Positions 55,976 to 64,000 of a DNA stretch of 64,000 nucleotides are shown piece by piece. Below the pieces are notes generated by a model. It did no database searches, had not been told where the DNA came from, and worked only from the letters and a program-made list of their open reading frames with translations. Position 1 is the stretch's first letter. Each line of letters opens with the position of its first letter. The position numbers and the translations under genes were made by a program. This stretch comes from JASDSY01 sp041441465 (GTDB lineage Bacteria > Muiribacteriota > UBA9980), in assembly GCA_041441465.1 (NCBI GenBank), contig JASDSY010000001.1:1-64000 (forward strand). Direction: 5' to 3'.

Positions 55976-56377
55976 TTACCACTTGGAGACTTCGCTGCCG
56001 TCTATAGCCTCGTAATCGCTTCGGCTTTTCAAGTCATATAAATTATCTCCGTTCGTTTCGCCATCGAAGACAAGAGTGACTGAATCCGGCTCATCGGTAG
56101 AGGAAATAAGCCTGAAGTCGGATTTTCCCGTGAAAGGGTCGACAGGCATTTGGCGAAGGTATCTTTTTTGAACTAATTCTTCAAGATTTTTAGGATATTT
56201 TTTAGGTTCCTGAGCATCAGGCATAATTTTATGAGATGTTTCATAATACCTGTCAACGGCATTACGGACACTGCGTAAAACCGCTTTGAGTTCAAACTCC
56301 TTTTCGAGCCTGACTGTATTTTCGCAGAGCGATAGGGCTGAAACGGCGATTATGGACATAACACACATAGCAATCAT
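55976..56377 (-). CDS. Pseudopilin-like protein; true start lies upstream without ATG
   Basis: From the first ATG (56377) the product is 133 aa: MIAMCVMSIIAVSALSL, then VRNAVDRYYETSH, KYPKNLEELVQKRYLRQMPVDPFTGKSDF, a GspG-like body. The ATG is inside the membrane helix. The same frame upstream encodes SSRNGLTLIEI, a perfect prepilin site (Gly, cleavage, Leu, Glu +5), and stays open for about 48 codons before ATG 56377. No ATG, GTG or TTG occurs there; a CTG at 56506, behind AGGACGG, is the most plausible start. Either a rare start codon or an error or mutation has removed the original. The real gene is therefore about 55976-56506. Confidence 0.75.
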   Translation of the reverse strand: MIAMCVMSIIAVSALSLCENTVRLEKEFELKAVLRSVRNAVDRYYETSHKIMPDAQEPKKYPKNLEELVQKRYLRQMPVDPFTGKSDFRLISSTDEPDSVTLVFDGETNGDNLYDLKSRSDYEAIDGSEVSKW

Positions 56378-56602
56378 TATCTCAATAAGCGTAAGGCCGT
56401 TCCGCGAGGAAACGGCAACCGCGTTAAATTTGAAACAATTATGCGCATTTTTTTTAAAATCCGCTTCATATATTTTTTTAAGACAATCAATAAAAATCTT
56501 TTTCAGATAAAATTCCGTCCTAATAACCGATTACAAATATTTTCTAAGAGCGCGGCCCGGGGAACTGATATGGCAACTGCGGAAAAAGCTTCAAAGCCTG
56601 TG

Positions 56603-57613
56603 TTATATTTTCAATAATAATCTGTATTCGATCAAAAAGTTTATAACAAGGGTTATGAACGCCGCGAAGAGCAAATAATGCGCCTGCTCCGAATAAAGCG
56701 TCATACGGCTGACCACTATATCGCTCTTTTCGAGATTGTTTATTATTTCATAAATTTCCTTAAGCTTTTTTTCATCGGTCGCTCTGAAATAACGCCCGTC
56801 GGTCATATAAGCGATTTCCTGCAGCAGTTTTTCGTCAATTTTAGGTATAACAAGGCTGCCGTCATTATTTCTTAGGTAAAACTTCTGACCGCCGCGCGTC
56901 ACCGGTATCGGCGCGCCTTCGACTGATCCTATCCCGATAGTATATATTTTGATTCCCTTATCACGGGCGATTTTTGCCGCCGCGAGCGGATCTATAGTGC
57001 CGGAATTATTTTCGCCGTCAGTAAGGAGGATTATGACTTTCGACTTTGATTTTTCGTCCTTAAACTTATTAATGCAATTGGCGATTGCGTCGCCTATCGC
57101 AGTTCCGTCGATAGGCATATCGCCAACCTTTATTTTGTTGACCTGATCGCTGATAATGCCGTAATCGACTGTCAGCGGGCATAAGACAAGCGCGCGGCCC
57201 GCGAAAATAACCATGCCGACCCTGTGGTCAGTTATTTTTTTTATGAAATCGGCCGTAAGTTCGCGCGCGGCGGTCATACGGTCCGGTTTCAAGTCCTCGG
57301 CCGACATAGAACCTGACACGTCAAGAGAAATAAACACATCGATGCCGCGGCGTTTTATTTCATCCTTACCCTCGCCGAATTGCGGCCTGGCAATTGCCAG
57401 GATAACCAGCGTAAGCGCTACAGCCTTTAAAATCAAGGGCAATCCCGAAAGGTAATTTCTGAAACTGCGCCTGTAAACTTTTTTCAGTAAGGCGAAATTA
57501 GAATAGCCGACGCCGCTTTGCTTCCGGCGGCTATCCATGTAAATGCGCCATATAACAAGGATTACAGGCACGATTATTAAAAATAAAAGCGAAGGATATT
57601 TGAATACTGTCAT
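56603..57613 (-). CDS. batA: BatA-like von Willebrand A membrane protein
   Basis: 336 aa. N-terminal membrane segments (about 6-24 and 58-76), then a vWA domain with a complete MIDAS: DVSGSMS (Asp98, Ser100, Ser102), a Thr in DGTAIGDA and TDGENN. A C-terminal hydrophobic helix (about 312-330) closes it. This is the BatA arrangement, with the metal-binding vWA domain outside the membrane. BatA acts with MoxR, DUF58 and BatD proteins encoded upstream in this operon, in stress tolerance or chaperone-like assembly. Its start overlaps the previous stop by 4 bases. Confidence 0.9.
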   Translation of the reverse strand: MTVFKYPSLLFLIIVPVILVIWRIYMDSRRKQSGVGYSNFALLKKVYRRSFRNYLSGLPLILKAVALTLVILAIARPQFGEGKDEIKRRGIDVFISLDVSGSMSAEDLKPDRMTAARELTADFIKKITDHRVGMVIFAGRALVLCPLTVDYGIISDQVNKIKVGDMPIDGTAIGDAIANCINKFKDEKSKSKVIILLTDGENNSGTIDPLAAAKIARDKGIKIYTIGIGSVEGAPIPVTRGGQKFYLRNNDGSLVIPKIDEKLLQEIAYMTDGRYFRATDEKKLKEIYEIINNLEKSDIVVSRMTLYSEQAHYLLFAAFITLVINFLIEYRLLLKI

Positions 57614-58257
57614 TTTAAATTATTATTCCCATTCTTTTTAACGAATTCAAAAACTTTTTTATAAATTTCAAGCGCCATATTCCTGTCCGGAATGTACCGC
57701 GCAAATTTAACGAGATCGCACTCATTTAGGATATCTTCGATTTCAAGACAGTACGAACTCCTTACCGAAGCCTTTTTCAAAGCCGGCATAATTTCAGAAA
57801 TATCAAGATCGACACAATTAAACTCAAGCAGCCCGCCTATATAATTTCTGAATATTCTGGAAACTCCCATATACCAGAGCTTTATTTCGCCTTTTTCAAG
57901 AAGGCCGGACTGTTGGAGTTTTTCAAGCTCGCTGACTGCGATATCAAAAGGCGGCGGCGCCGGCGGCTTAATTTCTTCAAAAACGGCCTTATCTTCGGGT
58001 GCTTTTTTTGCAAGCTGGCGCCATATAATATAAATCAGTGCGGCCGCAAATAAAGAAGCTGCTATATAAGGCCAGGCGCTTTTATATTCGATGTTCATAT
58101 TCATAAGCGGCTTGATATCGCGAAGCTGCGTCTCGCTGGTAGCGTCAAACTTCTTAACGTTCGAGCCGGATATAGCGGCATTTTCCGACGTCTCATTTCC
58201 TGCGGCCGTATTAACTTGTCTCAATTCATTTTCATTCGTTCCAGGCATAAAATCCAC
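57610..58257 (-). CDS. DUF4381-like single-span membrane protein
   Basis: 215 aa. A polar Asn/Ser/Thr-rich N terminus (about 1-60), one membrane helix (WPYIAASLFAAALIYIIW, about 63-80), a Pro-rich stretch (EIKPPAPPPFD), then a cytosolic helical domain resembling the corresponding part of BatD: EIKLWYMGVSRIFRNYIGG..., ILNECDLVKFARYIPD. The phrase NECDLVKFARYIPD parallels CDMVNYARYQPT in BatD of the same operon, so the two C-terminal domains are related. DUF4381 proteins commonly sit between DUF58 and BatA genes. It overlaps batA by 4 bases. Confidence 0.75.
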   Translation of the reverse strand: MDFMPGTNENELRQVNTAAGNETSENAAISGSNVKKFDATSETQLRDIKPLMNMNIEYKSAWPYIAASLFAAALIYIIWRQLAKKAPEDKAVFEEIKPPAPPPFDIAVSELEKLQQSGLLEKGEIKLWYMGVSRIFRNYIGGLLEFNCVDLDISEIMPALKKASVRSSYCLEIEDILNECDLVKFARYIPDRNMALEIYKKVFEFVKKNGNNNLK

Positions 58258-58259
58258 GC

Positions 58260-59522
58260 TTATTTTTTTAACTTTGCTTCGTCGGTAGACGCATTACTGA
58301 ATGCTTCTTCATAAAATGTAACTTTCATTTCCGCGAGTTTTTTTATCACGTAACTCTGAATCTCAGCCTCGGTTTTTTGAGAAAGCAAACTCTGGCGGAT
58401 TTTTTCTTTAACACTTTCAAGCGGCAATTGCTGGCCTTTCTGAATTTCAGCGATTTTAAGCACAAGATAACCGCCGTCCATTTTTTTGAATATTTTTTTT
58501 ACGATATCGCCGTGTTTTGCGGCGCTAATTTCGGCGGTTCCTTCAGAAAAATCGCAGTTAAGTTCCGCCGAAAGCTTTTGGATATCGTAAAGCCCAGTCG
58601 CTTTAGGAGAATGCGCGGCGAATTTTCCGCTTCCGCCATCTGAAATCAATTCATTTGCCGCCGTTTCATCGTTTAAGGACACATAATCGAATTTATATAA
58701 ATCAGGCGTACGCATTTCATTCTTATGCCCCTCGTAATATAAGCTTACCGCAAGGTCGTCAACTGTCACCTTAGTCACAACATCATCATTTAATAATTTC
58801 TGGAGCATAAGCTGAGTTTTGAATTTATCGGTTTTTTTCAATATCTCCGGATCGCTGTCGAATCTTTTGGAAGCCGCAGTTCTTTTAAGCACTTTCTGGG
58901 CCACGACTTCTTTTAAAAGCTTTATCCGGCTGTCGCGGTCTTTAGCGAAGTTAGCCGCCATGCCTTCGTAGAGCACATCAACTTCGCGTGCAAAATCCGT
59001 CATTGTAATAATCTCGTCGCCTATTTTAGCTACCGTTATTGAGTTTTCAGCGGTCGTACCTGCCCGGGCGCCAGACTGTAAACCTTTTTTATTTTTATCC
59101 TCTAGCGCGGCCATTTCAGTCATCGCCTCAAAACGGCGCCCAAGTTTCTCCTTGCATTCAAGTATCTTTCTTTCTGCATCTATCTTGAATTTAGTTTCAG
59201 GATATTCGTAAAGCAATCTCAAATAAACAGCCATAGCATTTTCGTATTCCATAAGGTTTTCAAGATAAATATCAGCAAGATAGAGAAGCGTGGACTCGCG
59301 TTCAGAAGGCGCGATCAAATTCTCGGCGAGATGTTTTTTTAATAACTCGGCGGCATCCTTATATAATTTTTGAGAAACAAGAACACCAGCGAACTTACGC
59401 GAATCAATAACTTTCGCTTCCTGCTTAACATCGAACATTGACGAATAGTATAGATTCAATGAGCAAAAGCCGAGAATGAAAATCAAAAGCGCCGAAATAA
59501 AAAACGCAAATTTATTATTCAA
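58260..59522 (-). CDS. SurA/PpiC-like membrane-anchored foldase with TPR-like segment
   Basis: 420 aa from a TTG start at 59522, chosen because GGAGG lies 7 bases upstream; the ATG at 59546 would put that site inside the gene. One N-terminal membrane anchor (about 5-25), a TPR-like stretch (VSQKLYKDAAELL..., YLADIYLENLMEYENAMAVYLRLLYEYPET), then a SurA-N-like segment (VAKIGDEIITMTDFAREVDVL) and a weak parvulin-type domain ending GGYLVLKIAEIQKG..., VKEKIRQSLLSQKTEAEI. It is probably an extracytoplasmic chaperone or prolyl isomerase. Its insertion between DUF58 and the DUF4381-like gene is unusual for Bat operons. Confidence 0.75.
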   Translation of the reverse strand: MNNKFAFFISALLIFILGFCSLNLYYSSMFDVKQEAKVIDSRKFAGVLVSQKLYKDAAELLKKHLAENLIAPSERESTLLYLADIYLENLMEYENAMAVYLRLLYEYPETKFKIDAERKILECKEKLGRRFEAMTEMAALEDKNKKGLQSGARAGTTAENSITVAKIGDEIITMTDFAREVDVLYEGMAANFAKDRDSRIKLLKEVVAQKVLKRTAASKRFDSDPEILKKTDKFKTQLMLQKLLNDDVVTKVTVDDLAVSLYYEGHKNEMRTPDLYKFDYVSLNDETAANELISDGGSGKFAAHSPKATGLYDIQKLSAELNCDFSEGTAEISAAKHGDIVKKIFKKMDGGYLVLKIAEIQKGQQLPLESVKEKIRQSLLSQKTEAEIQSYVIKKLAEMKVTFYEEAFSNASTDEAKLKK

Positions 59523-59565
59523 AACAAATCCTCCGTATATATGCAAAATTTTAATTTAATTAAAT

Positions 59566-60468
59566 TCATTTGAAATTAACCGCACGTTCGCGCTTTTTAA
59601 AAAACGTAATCAGCGGTTTCTGAATCGGGTATTTTGTCGAAAGATCGATAAAATCGATATTAGTTTTCTTAAATAAAATTTCACGGTCTTTTTTTAATTT
59701 AAAGTATAATTTTTTATATTCGTCAACTAATTTTTTATTTGACGTATCGACTGTAAATGATTCGCCGGTTTCGAGGTCGTATAAGTCGATAAGGCCGGCG
59801 TCATAGGGTAAGACATCTAATTCGTCATTCAACGTTATAGCAATGATATCATGACGGTGGTTCGTTACGGACAGCATTTTCTCGAGTTTCCGGTTTTCGT
59901 CGATAAAATCGGATACCAGAAATGCCACTGTCTTATGCTTGATTATTCGGTTAAAAAACGAAAGGCAGCCGTAAATATCAGTTTTTGAAGATACCGGCTC
60001 AAATAGAAGCACCTCGCGCAAAATTCTTAAGGCATGTGTTTTCCCTTTTTTCGGCGGTATGAATTTTTCTATTTTATCGGAAAACATTAAAAGCCCGACC
60101 TGATCGTTATTCGACACGGCGGAAAGCGCGATTGTCGCCGCGAATTCAGCGGCAAGCTCCCTTTTATTCTGACCGGTCGACCCGAAAATAGACGAGCGCG
60201 AAACATCCATCAAAATCATAATTACCATTTCGCGTTCTTCGCGGTAAATCTTAACGTAAGGCCGGCGCATCCTGGCGGTTACCTTCCAGTCGATGCTTCT
60301 GTAATCGTCGCCGCGTTCATATTTGCGTATGCCCTCGAATTCAAGTCCGCGCCCTTTGAAGACGGATTTGAAGTTACCGGCGAAAAGCGTATCGACGGTT
60401 TTTTTGCTTCTTATTTCAACTGTCCTGATTTGTTTTATAAGCTCTTTCGGTATCACAAAACGCTCCAT
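59566..60468 (-). CDS. DUF58 protein of the MoxR/Bat operon
   Basis: 300 aa. Seen: the DUF58 signature FKGRGLEFEGIRKYERGDDYRSIDWKVTARMRRPYVKIYREER, split over about 40-82, followed by a vWA-like fold with MILMDVSRSS and a SDFID segment. DUF58 proteins almost always pair with MoxR ATPases, as here, and are thought to be partners that recruit substrates. ATG at 60468; a TTG one codon earlier is possible. No clear ribosome-binding site. A 55-bp gap separates it from moxR. Confidence 0.88.
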   Translation of the reverse strand: MERFVIPKELIKQIRTVEIRSKKTVDTLFAGNFKSVFKGRGLEFEGIRKYERGDDYRSIDWKVTARMRRPYVKIYREEREMVIMILMDVSRSSIFGSTGQNKRELAAEFAATIALSAVSNNDQVGLLMFSDKIEKFIPPKKGKTHALRILREVLLFEPVSSKTDIYGCLSFFNRIIKHKTVAFLVSDFIDENRKLEKMLSVTNHRHDIIAITLNDELDVLPYDAGLIDLYDLETGESFTVDTSNKKLVDEYKKLYFKLKKDREILFKKTNIDFIDLSTKYPIQKPLITFFKKRERAVNFK

Positions 60469-60523
60469 CAATTAAATAACGGCTATTTTCCAGTTTCAAA
60501 AATTAATGTCATAATTCCCGCGT

Positions 60524-61525
60524 TTATGGTATTTCGATATTATCGAATATTGTTTTTATGATGTCATCCGAGGTGAGATTTTCGGCTTCAGCCTCATAAG
60601 TCGGAATGATCCTGTGCCTCAAGACGTCATAACCGACGGCTTTAATATCCTCCGGAGTGACATATCCGCGGCGTTTCAAAAACGCGCTGGCCCGCGCCGC
60701 GACTACAAGGTAAAGCGAAGCGCGCGGCGAAGCGCCGAATCTTATAAAGTCTTTGATATTCGCCATGCCGTATTTTTCAGGATTTCTGGTGGCATTGACA
60801 ATATTTACCACATAGTTAATTATATTTTCGTCGACATATATTTTATCGATAAGCTTGCGCGCCTCGAGCAGTTCCGCCGGCGTAGTGACCGGCTCCAGGA
60901 CGATATTTTCCTTTATATTTTTATCTATCGCCATTTTTTTTATTATTTCTTTTTCATCGCTGACAGCGGGATACCCGACAACGACCTTGAGCATGAACCT
61001 GTCGACCTGCGCCTCGGAAAGCTGGTAAGTTCCTTCGGTTTCGATAGGATTCTGCGTCGCCATCACAAGAAAAGGCTCGGAAAGTTTGTATGTTTCTTTT
61101 TCAATCGTAACCTGGCGTTCTTCCATACACTCAAGCAGCGCACTCTGAACTTTGGCAGGGGCGCGGTTAATTTCGTCGGCAAGTAGGAAATTTGTAAAAA
61201 TAGGCCCTTTTGATGTTTCAAATTCCCCTGATTTCTGGTTATAGATTTTAGTGCCTACAAGGTCCGCCGGAAGCAGGTCCGGCGTGAATTGAATTCTCGC
61301 GAAATTAGTGTGAATAAGCGACGAGAGAGTTTTTATGGCAAGCGTTTTCGCAAGACCGGGCACGCCTTCTAAAAGTATGTGGCCGTTTGAAAAAAAGCTG
61401 ATTAATAAAGATTCTACAAGATGGTCCTGGCCGACAATAACGCGCCTGATCTGCGTCATTATCTTTTCGGTAAGGGCGCTTTTACTCTTTACCTCGTCCT
61501 GAACCGCCTTAATGTCACTATTCAT
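60524..61525 (-). CDS. moxR: MoxR-family AAA+ ATPase
   Basis: 333 aa. Seen: VIVGQDHLVESLL, Walker A GVPGLAKT (54-61), RIQFTPDLLPADLVGT, Walker B LLADEINRAPAKVQSALLECMEE, sensor I ATQNPIE..GTYQLSEAQVDRF with the arginine finger, and sensor II FGASPRASLYL. All conserved MoxR blocks are present. These chaperone-like ATPases mature or assemble metalloproteins and complexes together with vWA proteins. It starts directly after the batD stop, with GAGGTG inside the batD end as ribosome-binding site, so the two are translationally coupled. Confidence 0.94.
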   Translation of the reverse strand: MNSDIKAVQDEVKSKSALTEKIMTQIRRVIVGQDHLVESLLISFFSNGHILLEGVPGLAKTLAIKTLSSLIHTNFARIQFTPDLLPADLVGTKIYNQKSGEFETSKGPIFTNFLLADEINRAPAKVQSALLECMEERQVTIEKETYKLSEPFLVMATQNPIETEGTYQLSEAQVDRFMLKVVVGYPAVSDEKEIIKKMAIDKNIKENIVLEPVTTPAELLEARKLIDKIYVDENIINYVVNIVNATRNPEKYGMANIKDFIRFGASPRASLYLVVAARASAFLKRRGYVTPEDIKAVGYDVLRHRIIPTYEAEAENLTSDDIIKTIFDNIEIP

Positions 61526-62758
61526 CTAAACACCTCTTCTGAAATTATTATATGTTTTCTCAATTTCCTGTCTCAAATAACCAATTTCACTTTCAGTCGG
61601 CTGGTAACGCGCGTAATTTACCATATCACAAATTTCAAGGGCCGACTGGAGATTCGATACTGTCGCCGGATTGACACGCTTCAATTCAAGTTTGGCTATA
61701 AATTCAGGAGTCGTCAGGTCAGTCAGTTTTTCGCCGGCCATATTTTCAAAAATAATTTTGAAAAACCTTGAACATTCAGAACATCCGGCCCTGTAATCGC
61801 CTTTTTTCAGGCTGCCCATCGAAATATTGAAAATATCATCGACGCTTACCGCCGGTTTTGACGCCCGGCCATCCAATGAACGGACCGGTTCGGAATCTTT
61901 CTTCATGTCCGCGCCGCTTTGAAATTCATTTTTCTTGAATGAAAATACCGGATTTTTTTCAGTTCCCGCAGCACCGGCAGCATTAGATGCGCCGTTATTT
62001 ATTTGAAGTTTTCCTGAATTCATATTCATCTGATTGCGTATTTTTTCAGCTAAATAAGCTTTCCGTTTGCTCTGCCAGGCAATAAACCAGACTGACAAAA
62101 ATATCAAAAATATGATTATCGTTATCACAAAAAGATACCCTGAAAGTCCTTCTGAATTATCGCCGCTACCTGCGTCCGCCGAAGGTTTCGCATCGGTTTT
62201 GGCATCCGCCGCGGAATCAGGCGCCGGTTCGCTTTTCTTTTCCTCGCTGACCTCGATAATTATAGGCTGGGTTTTAGCGATAACAGTCTTACCTGACGCA
62301 TCGGCATATTCAATCGAAAATTCTCCGATCGTCAATTTGCCTTTCTTAACCGGATAAATTGAATATATGTAACTCATCTGAACGCTTTGAATTCCGTTAA
62401 TAATACTTATCTGACTTGAAGTCCTGGTGCCCTGAATTTGAAAACCTTCAAAATCAGGGATTTTAGGTTCAAGATTTCCGCCGCGCCCGTCGGAACTAAC
62501 AGTTATAGTTAAAATTATTTCCTCGCCCAGCGACGCGTTTGTTTTATCCGCGGCAGCCTTTATCTTTATTTCAGCGGCATATGACGCGCCGGCGGCAGGA
62601 ATAAAATCATACCAGCCGGATGTTTCGATTTTCACGAACGGCGGCAGCATAATCAATAGCGACAGCGCAAAAACAAGAAAAAGCGAGCGGCAATTAAAAG
62701 TCTTTTCAAAATATTTTTTTAATATTAAATTGATCATACGCATAACCTCAACATTCAA
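61526..62758 (-). CDS. batD: BatD-like exported protein
   Basis: 410 aa. N-terminal signal/anchor (about 25-48), beta-rich extracytoplasmic domain with the BatD pattern (ASLGEEIILTITVSS, EPKIPDFEGFQIQGTRTSSQ, YIYSIYPVKKGKLTIGEFSI), an Ala/Asp/Ser-rich linker (about 175-200), a membrane helix (about 207-230) and a cytosolic helical tail (ALEICDMVNYARYQPTES) related to that of the DUF4381-like protein. First gene of the Bat operon. The start may instead be the Met at 62737, which has GAGG at better spacing. Its promoter is at 62918-62947, leaving a leader of about 150 nt. Confidence 0.82.
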   Translation of the reverse strand: MNVEVMRMINLILKKYFEKTFNCRSLFLVFALSLLIMLPPFVKIETSGWYDFIPAAGASYAAEIKIKAAADKTNASLGEEIILTITVSSDGRGGNLEPKIPDFEGFQIQGTRTSSQISIINGIQSVQMSYIYSIYPVKKGKLTIGEFSIEYADASGKTVIAKTQPIIIEVSEEKKSEPAPDSAADAKTDAKPSADAGSGDNSEGLSGYLFVITIIIFLIFLSVWFIAWQSKRKAYLAEKIRNQMNMNSGKLQINNGASNAAGAAGTEKNPVFSFKKNEFQSGADMKKDSEPVRSLDGRASKPAVSVDDIFNISMGSLKKGDYRAGCSECSRFFKIIFENMAGEKLTDLTTPEFIAKLELKRVNPATVSNLQSALEICDMVNYARYQPTESEIGYLRQEIEKTYNNFRRGV

Positions 62759-62917
62759 TCCTGAGTTCCTTTTTTATTTTATTTTTTTGAAATTAAAGAC
62801 ATAAAATAAAACCGTTTACCCATAAAACGCAAACAATGGATAAACATCATTTTCATTCATTAAAGAAAAGCACGTTTAACCTTTAAAAAAAGCATTAAGT
62901 TATTTAAATTATTTTTT

Positions 62918-62947
62918 AATATACCACATTTTTTTTTTAGTTGTCAA
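62918..62947 (-). promoter_or_regulatory. Promoter of the Bat/MoxR operon
   Basis: On the minus strand TTGACA (62947-62942), an 18-base spacer containing an A-run, and TATATT (62923-62918). It lies in the 342-bp divergent gap between batD and the thiol peroxidase gene. The remainder of that gap is AT-rich, with no gene I can support. Confidence 0.68.
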
Positions 62948-63037
62948 TAGCAATATTAACGTGACAAGTTAAAATTAAGTTAATTTTCAGTTAAATAAAA
63001 AAATATGAATAAAATGCTATAAAATTCTTTAAATTTA

Positions 63038-63046
63038 TGTTATAGT
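63038..63046 (+). promoter_or_regulatory. Possible extended -10 promoter of the thiol peroxidase gene
   Basis: TG (63038-63039), one base, TATAGT (63041-63046). No good -35 lies upstream, as is allowed for extended -10 promoters. The leader to 63101 would be about 48 nt, with a strong AAGGAGGA ribosome-binding site before the ATG. Confidence 0.45.
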
Positions 63047-63100
63047 AAAACATTATACCAATTCATAAATAAAATGCTTTTATTTTAAGGAGGAAGTCAG

Positions 63101-63643
63101 ATGAGCAATTGCTGTTCAAATACCAAATACTCTGAAAGGAAAAATGCGGTAACTTTCAAAGGAAATCCGCTTACGCTGATAGGCTGTGAAATAAAACCCG
63201 GCATGAAAGCGCCTGATTTTGAAGTATTAACTAACGATCTTGCACCGGTAAAACTTTCAAATTATGATGGAAAAATAAAAGTGATTTCTGTCGTTCCTTC
63301 GCTCGATACGCCTGTATGCGATATGCAGACGCGCAAATTTAATCAGGAAGCAGTAAATTTTTCAAAGGACGTTATCGTTCTCACAATATCGATGGACCTG
63401 CCGTTCGCTCAAAAACGCTGGTGCGGCGCCGCGGGAGTGAGCAATGTAATAACGCTTTCAGATCATAAGGAAGGCTCGTTCGGCAAAGCGTTCGGCGTTT
63501 ACATAGCTGAATTAAGGCTTTTAAGCCGTTCAGTTTTCATACTCGACAAAAATAACGAAGTAAAATATGCCGAATACCTGAATGAAGTAACAAACGAGCC
63601 GGATTACGCCAGAGCGATCGAGGCATTAAAAAAAATCAATTAA
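63101..63643 (+). CDS. tpx: Thiol peroxidase (atypical 2-Cys peroxiredoxin)
   Basis: 180 aa, slightly longer than E. coli Tpx (168). Seen: VTFKGNPLTLIG, APDFEVLTNDL, the active site PSLDTPVCDMQTRKFN with peroxidatic Cys73, and SMDLPFAQKRWCGAAG with resolving Cys108, then SRSVFILDKNNEV. The N terminus has an extra Cys-Cys pair (4-5), which is unusual. It reduces peroxides using thioredoxin. Placed divergently from the Bat operon, itself often linked to oxygen or stress tolerance. Stop is adjacent to the stop of the convergent gene. Confidence 0.94.
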   Translation: MSNCCSNTKYSERKNAVTFKGNPLTLIGCEIKPGMKAPDFEVLTNDLAPVKLSNYDGKIKVISVVPSLDTPVCDMQTRKFNQEAVNFSKDVIVLTISMDLPFAQKRWCGAAGVSNVITLSDHKEGSFGKAFGVYIAELRLLSRSVFILDKNNEVKYAEYLNEVTNEPDYARAIEALKKIN

Positions 63644-63970
63644 TCAGGCAAGTTTGAGTGAAAAATTCAAAAGCAGCCCGCCAATTAAGGCAAGCGTTGC
63701 AAATGAAATAAAGTAACCGTAAATCCCGTTCACCGGAATGTTATCACGTTCCGGTGAATCTTTTTTATAATGAATGCTGATTTCATCGCCTGCCTTGCTA
63801 AAACTCAACATGAGAGAGTTAACGGTGCCGGTTATGATTTTACCTGAGTTATCCCTGAATTCGTAATCGACATAATTATTAAATTGACTCACATATATAT
63901 GATTTCCCGGCACAAACGAACCCTGCACTTTTTTTATTGTCCCGGCCGCCCGTTCGTTATAAGATGTCAT
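63644..63970 (-). CDS. DUF3592-like small membrane protein
   Basis: 108 aa. Seen: AAGTIKKVQGSF, then beta strands YVDYEFRDNSGKIITGTVN, DEISIHYKKDSPERDNI, and a C-terminal hydrophobic helix (YGYFISFATLALIGGLLLNF). This is the layout of DUF3592 proteins: an extracytoplasmic beta domain near a membrane helix. Many members have a second, N-terminal helix; here the window ends 30 bases upstream, so a longer N terminus cannot be excluded. Convergent with tpx; the stops abut. Confidence 0.65.
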   Translation of the reverse strand: MTSYNERAAGTIKKVQGSFVPGNHIYVSQFNNYVDYEFRDNSGKIITGTVNSLMLSFSKAGDEISIHYKKDSPERDNIPVNGIYGYFISFATLALIGGLLLNFSLKLA

Positions 63971-64000
63971 TATTTTAAAAACCCAATAAAATGAATACGC

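Noticed and set aside
1..64000. tRNA, rRNA, transposase, integrase, prophage structural genes or a second CRISPR array
   Set aside because: Looked for and not seen in any recognisable form.

Overview
The window looks like a piece of a metagenome-assembled or draft genome (one 10-N scaffold gap at 7422-7431) from an uncultured, AT-rich, probably anaerobic and diderm-type bacterium. The hints are a lipobox lipoprotein, GspG-like pseudopilins, a Bat/MoxR operon, thiol peroxidase and copper-export genes. I cannot name a phylum. There are no rRNA or tRNA genes. By eye, base composition changes near 32.3 kb: roughly 30% GC to the left, roughly 40% to the right. The left half reads as an acquired defence island and the right half as resident chromosome.

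Left half, 1-21.6 kb, plus strand. A CRISPR array (8 identical 36-nt repeats, open at the left edge) ends in a terminator. Next comes a BREX-related mini-operon (BrxHI-like Lhr-type helicase, an unknown protein, BrxD-like P-loop ATPase), a small membrane protein, a DUF4258 protein, and a large lipoprotein gene split by the assembly gap and a homopolymer frameshift. A strong extended -10 promoter at 9287-9315 then opens a type III-D-like CRISPR-Cas operon: an HD-less Cas10 with intact GGDD, a Cas7-Csx10-type fusion, a double-Cas7 fusion, a Cas11-like helical subunit, a TIGR03986-type RAMP and Cas6. It continues into two unusual genes, a stand-alone CYTH protein and a CARF/ring-nuclease-like domain fused to an HD domain and a second CYTH domain.

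Opposing operon, 21.6-32.1 kb, minus strand. Converging on a shared 21-bp bidirectional terminator is a three-gene operon. It encodes a single-polypeptide beta-beta' RNA polymerase (about 2064 aa, catalytic DFDGD and bridge/trigger-loop regions intact), a 1000-aa NtrC-type AAA+ protein that has lost the sigma54-contacting GAFTGA loop, and a CARF-RelE protein resembling the cyclic-oligoadenylate-activated ribonuclease Cami1. I know of no described system that joins a dedicated multisubunit-type RNA polymerase to CRISPR signalling. This is the main candidate for a new system: Cas10 could make cyclic oligoadenylate on target recognition, CARF-RelE could cut ribosome-bound mRNA, and the private polymerase with its AAA+ partner could keep transcribing, or switch on, a protected gene set. 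That functional scheme is inference.

Right half, 32.4-64 kb. It holds a VanX-type dipeptidase, glycerate kinase, a DUF4440-like protein, a LURP-one-like protein, a CopA copper ATPase on the minus strand, a diacylglycerol-kinase-type lipid kinase, two tandem overlapping membrane Ser/Thr kinases with degenerate glycine loops, and a coiled-coil membrane protein. A four-gene lipid or secondary-metabolite operon follows (adenylate ligase-ACP-HMG-CoA reductase fusion, formyltransferase, alpha/beta hydrolase, OleC-like ligase). Next is a minus-strand Bat/MoxR operon (BatD, MoxR, DUF58, SurA/PpiC-like, DUF4381-like, BatA) followed by three pseudopilin-like genes. The window ends with thiol peroxidase and a small DUF3592-like membrane protein.
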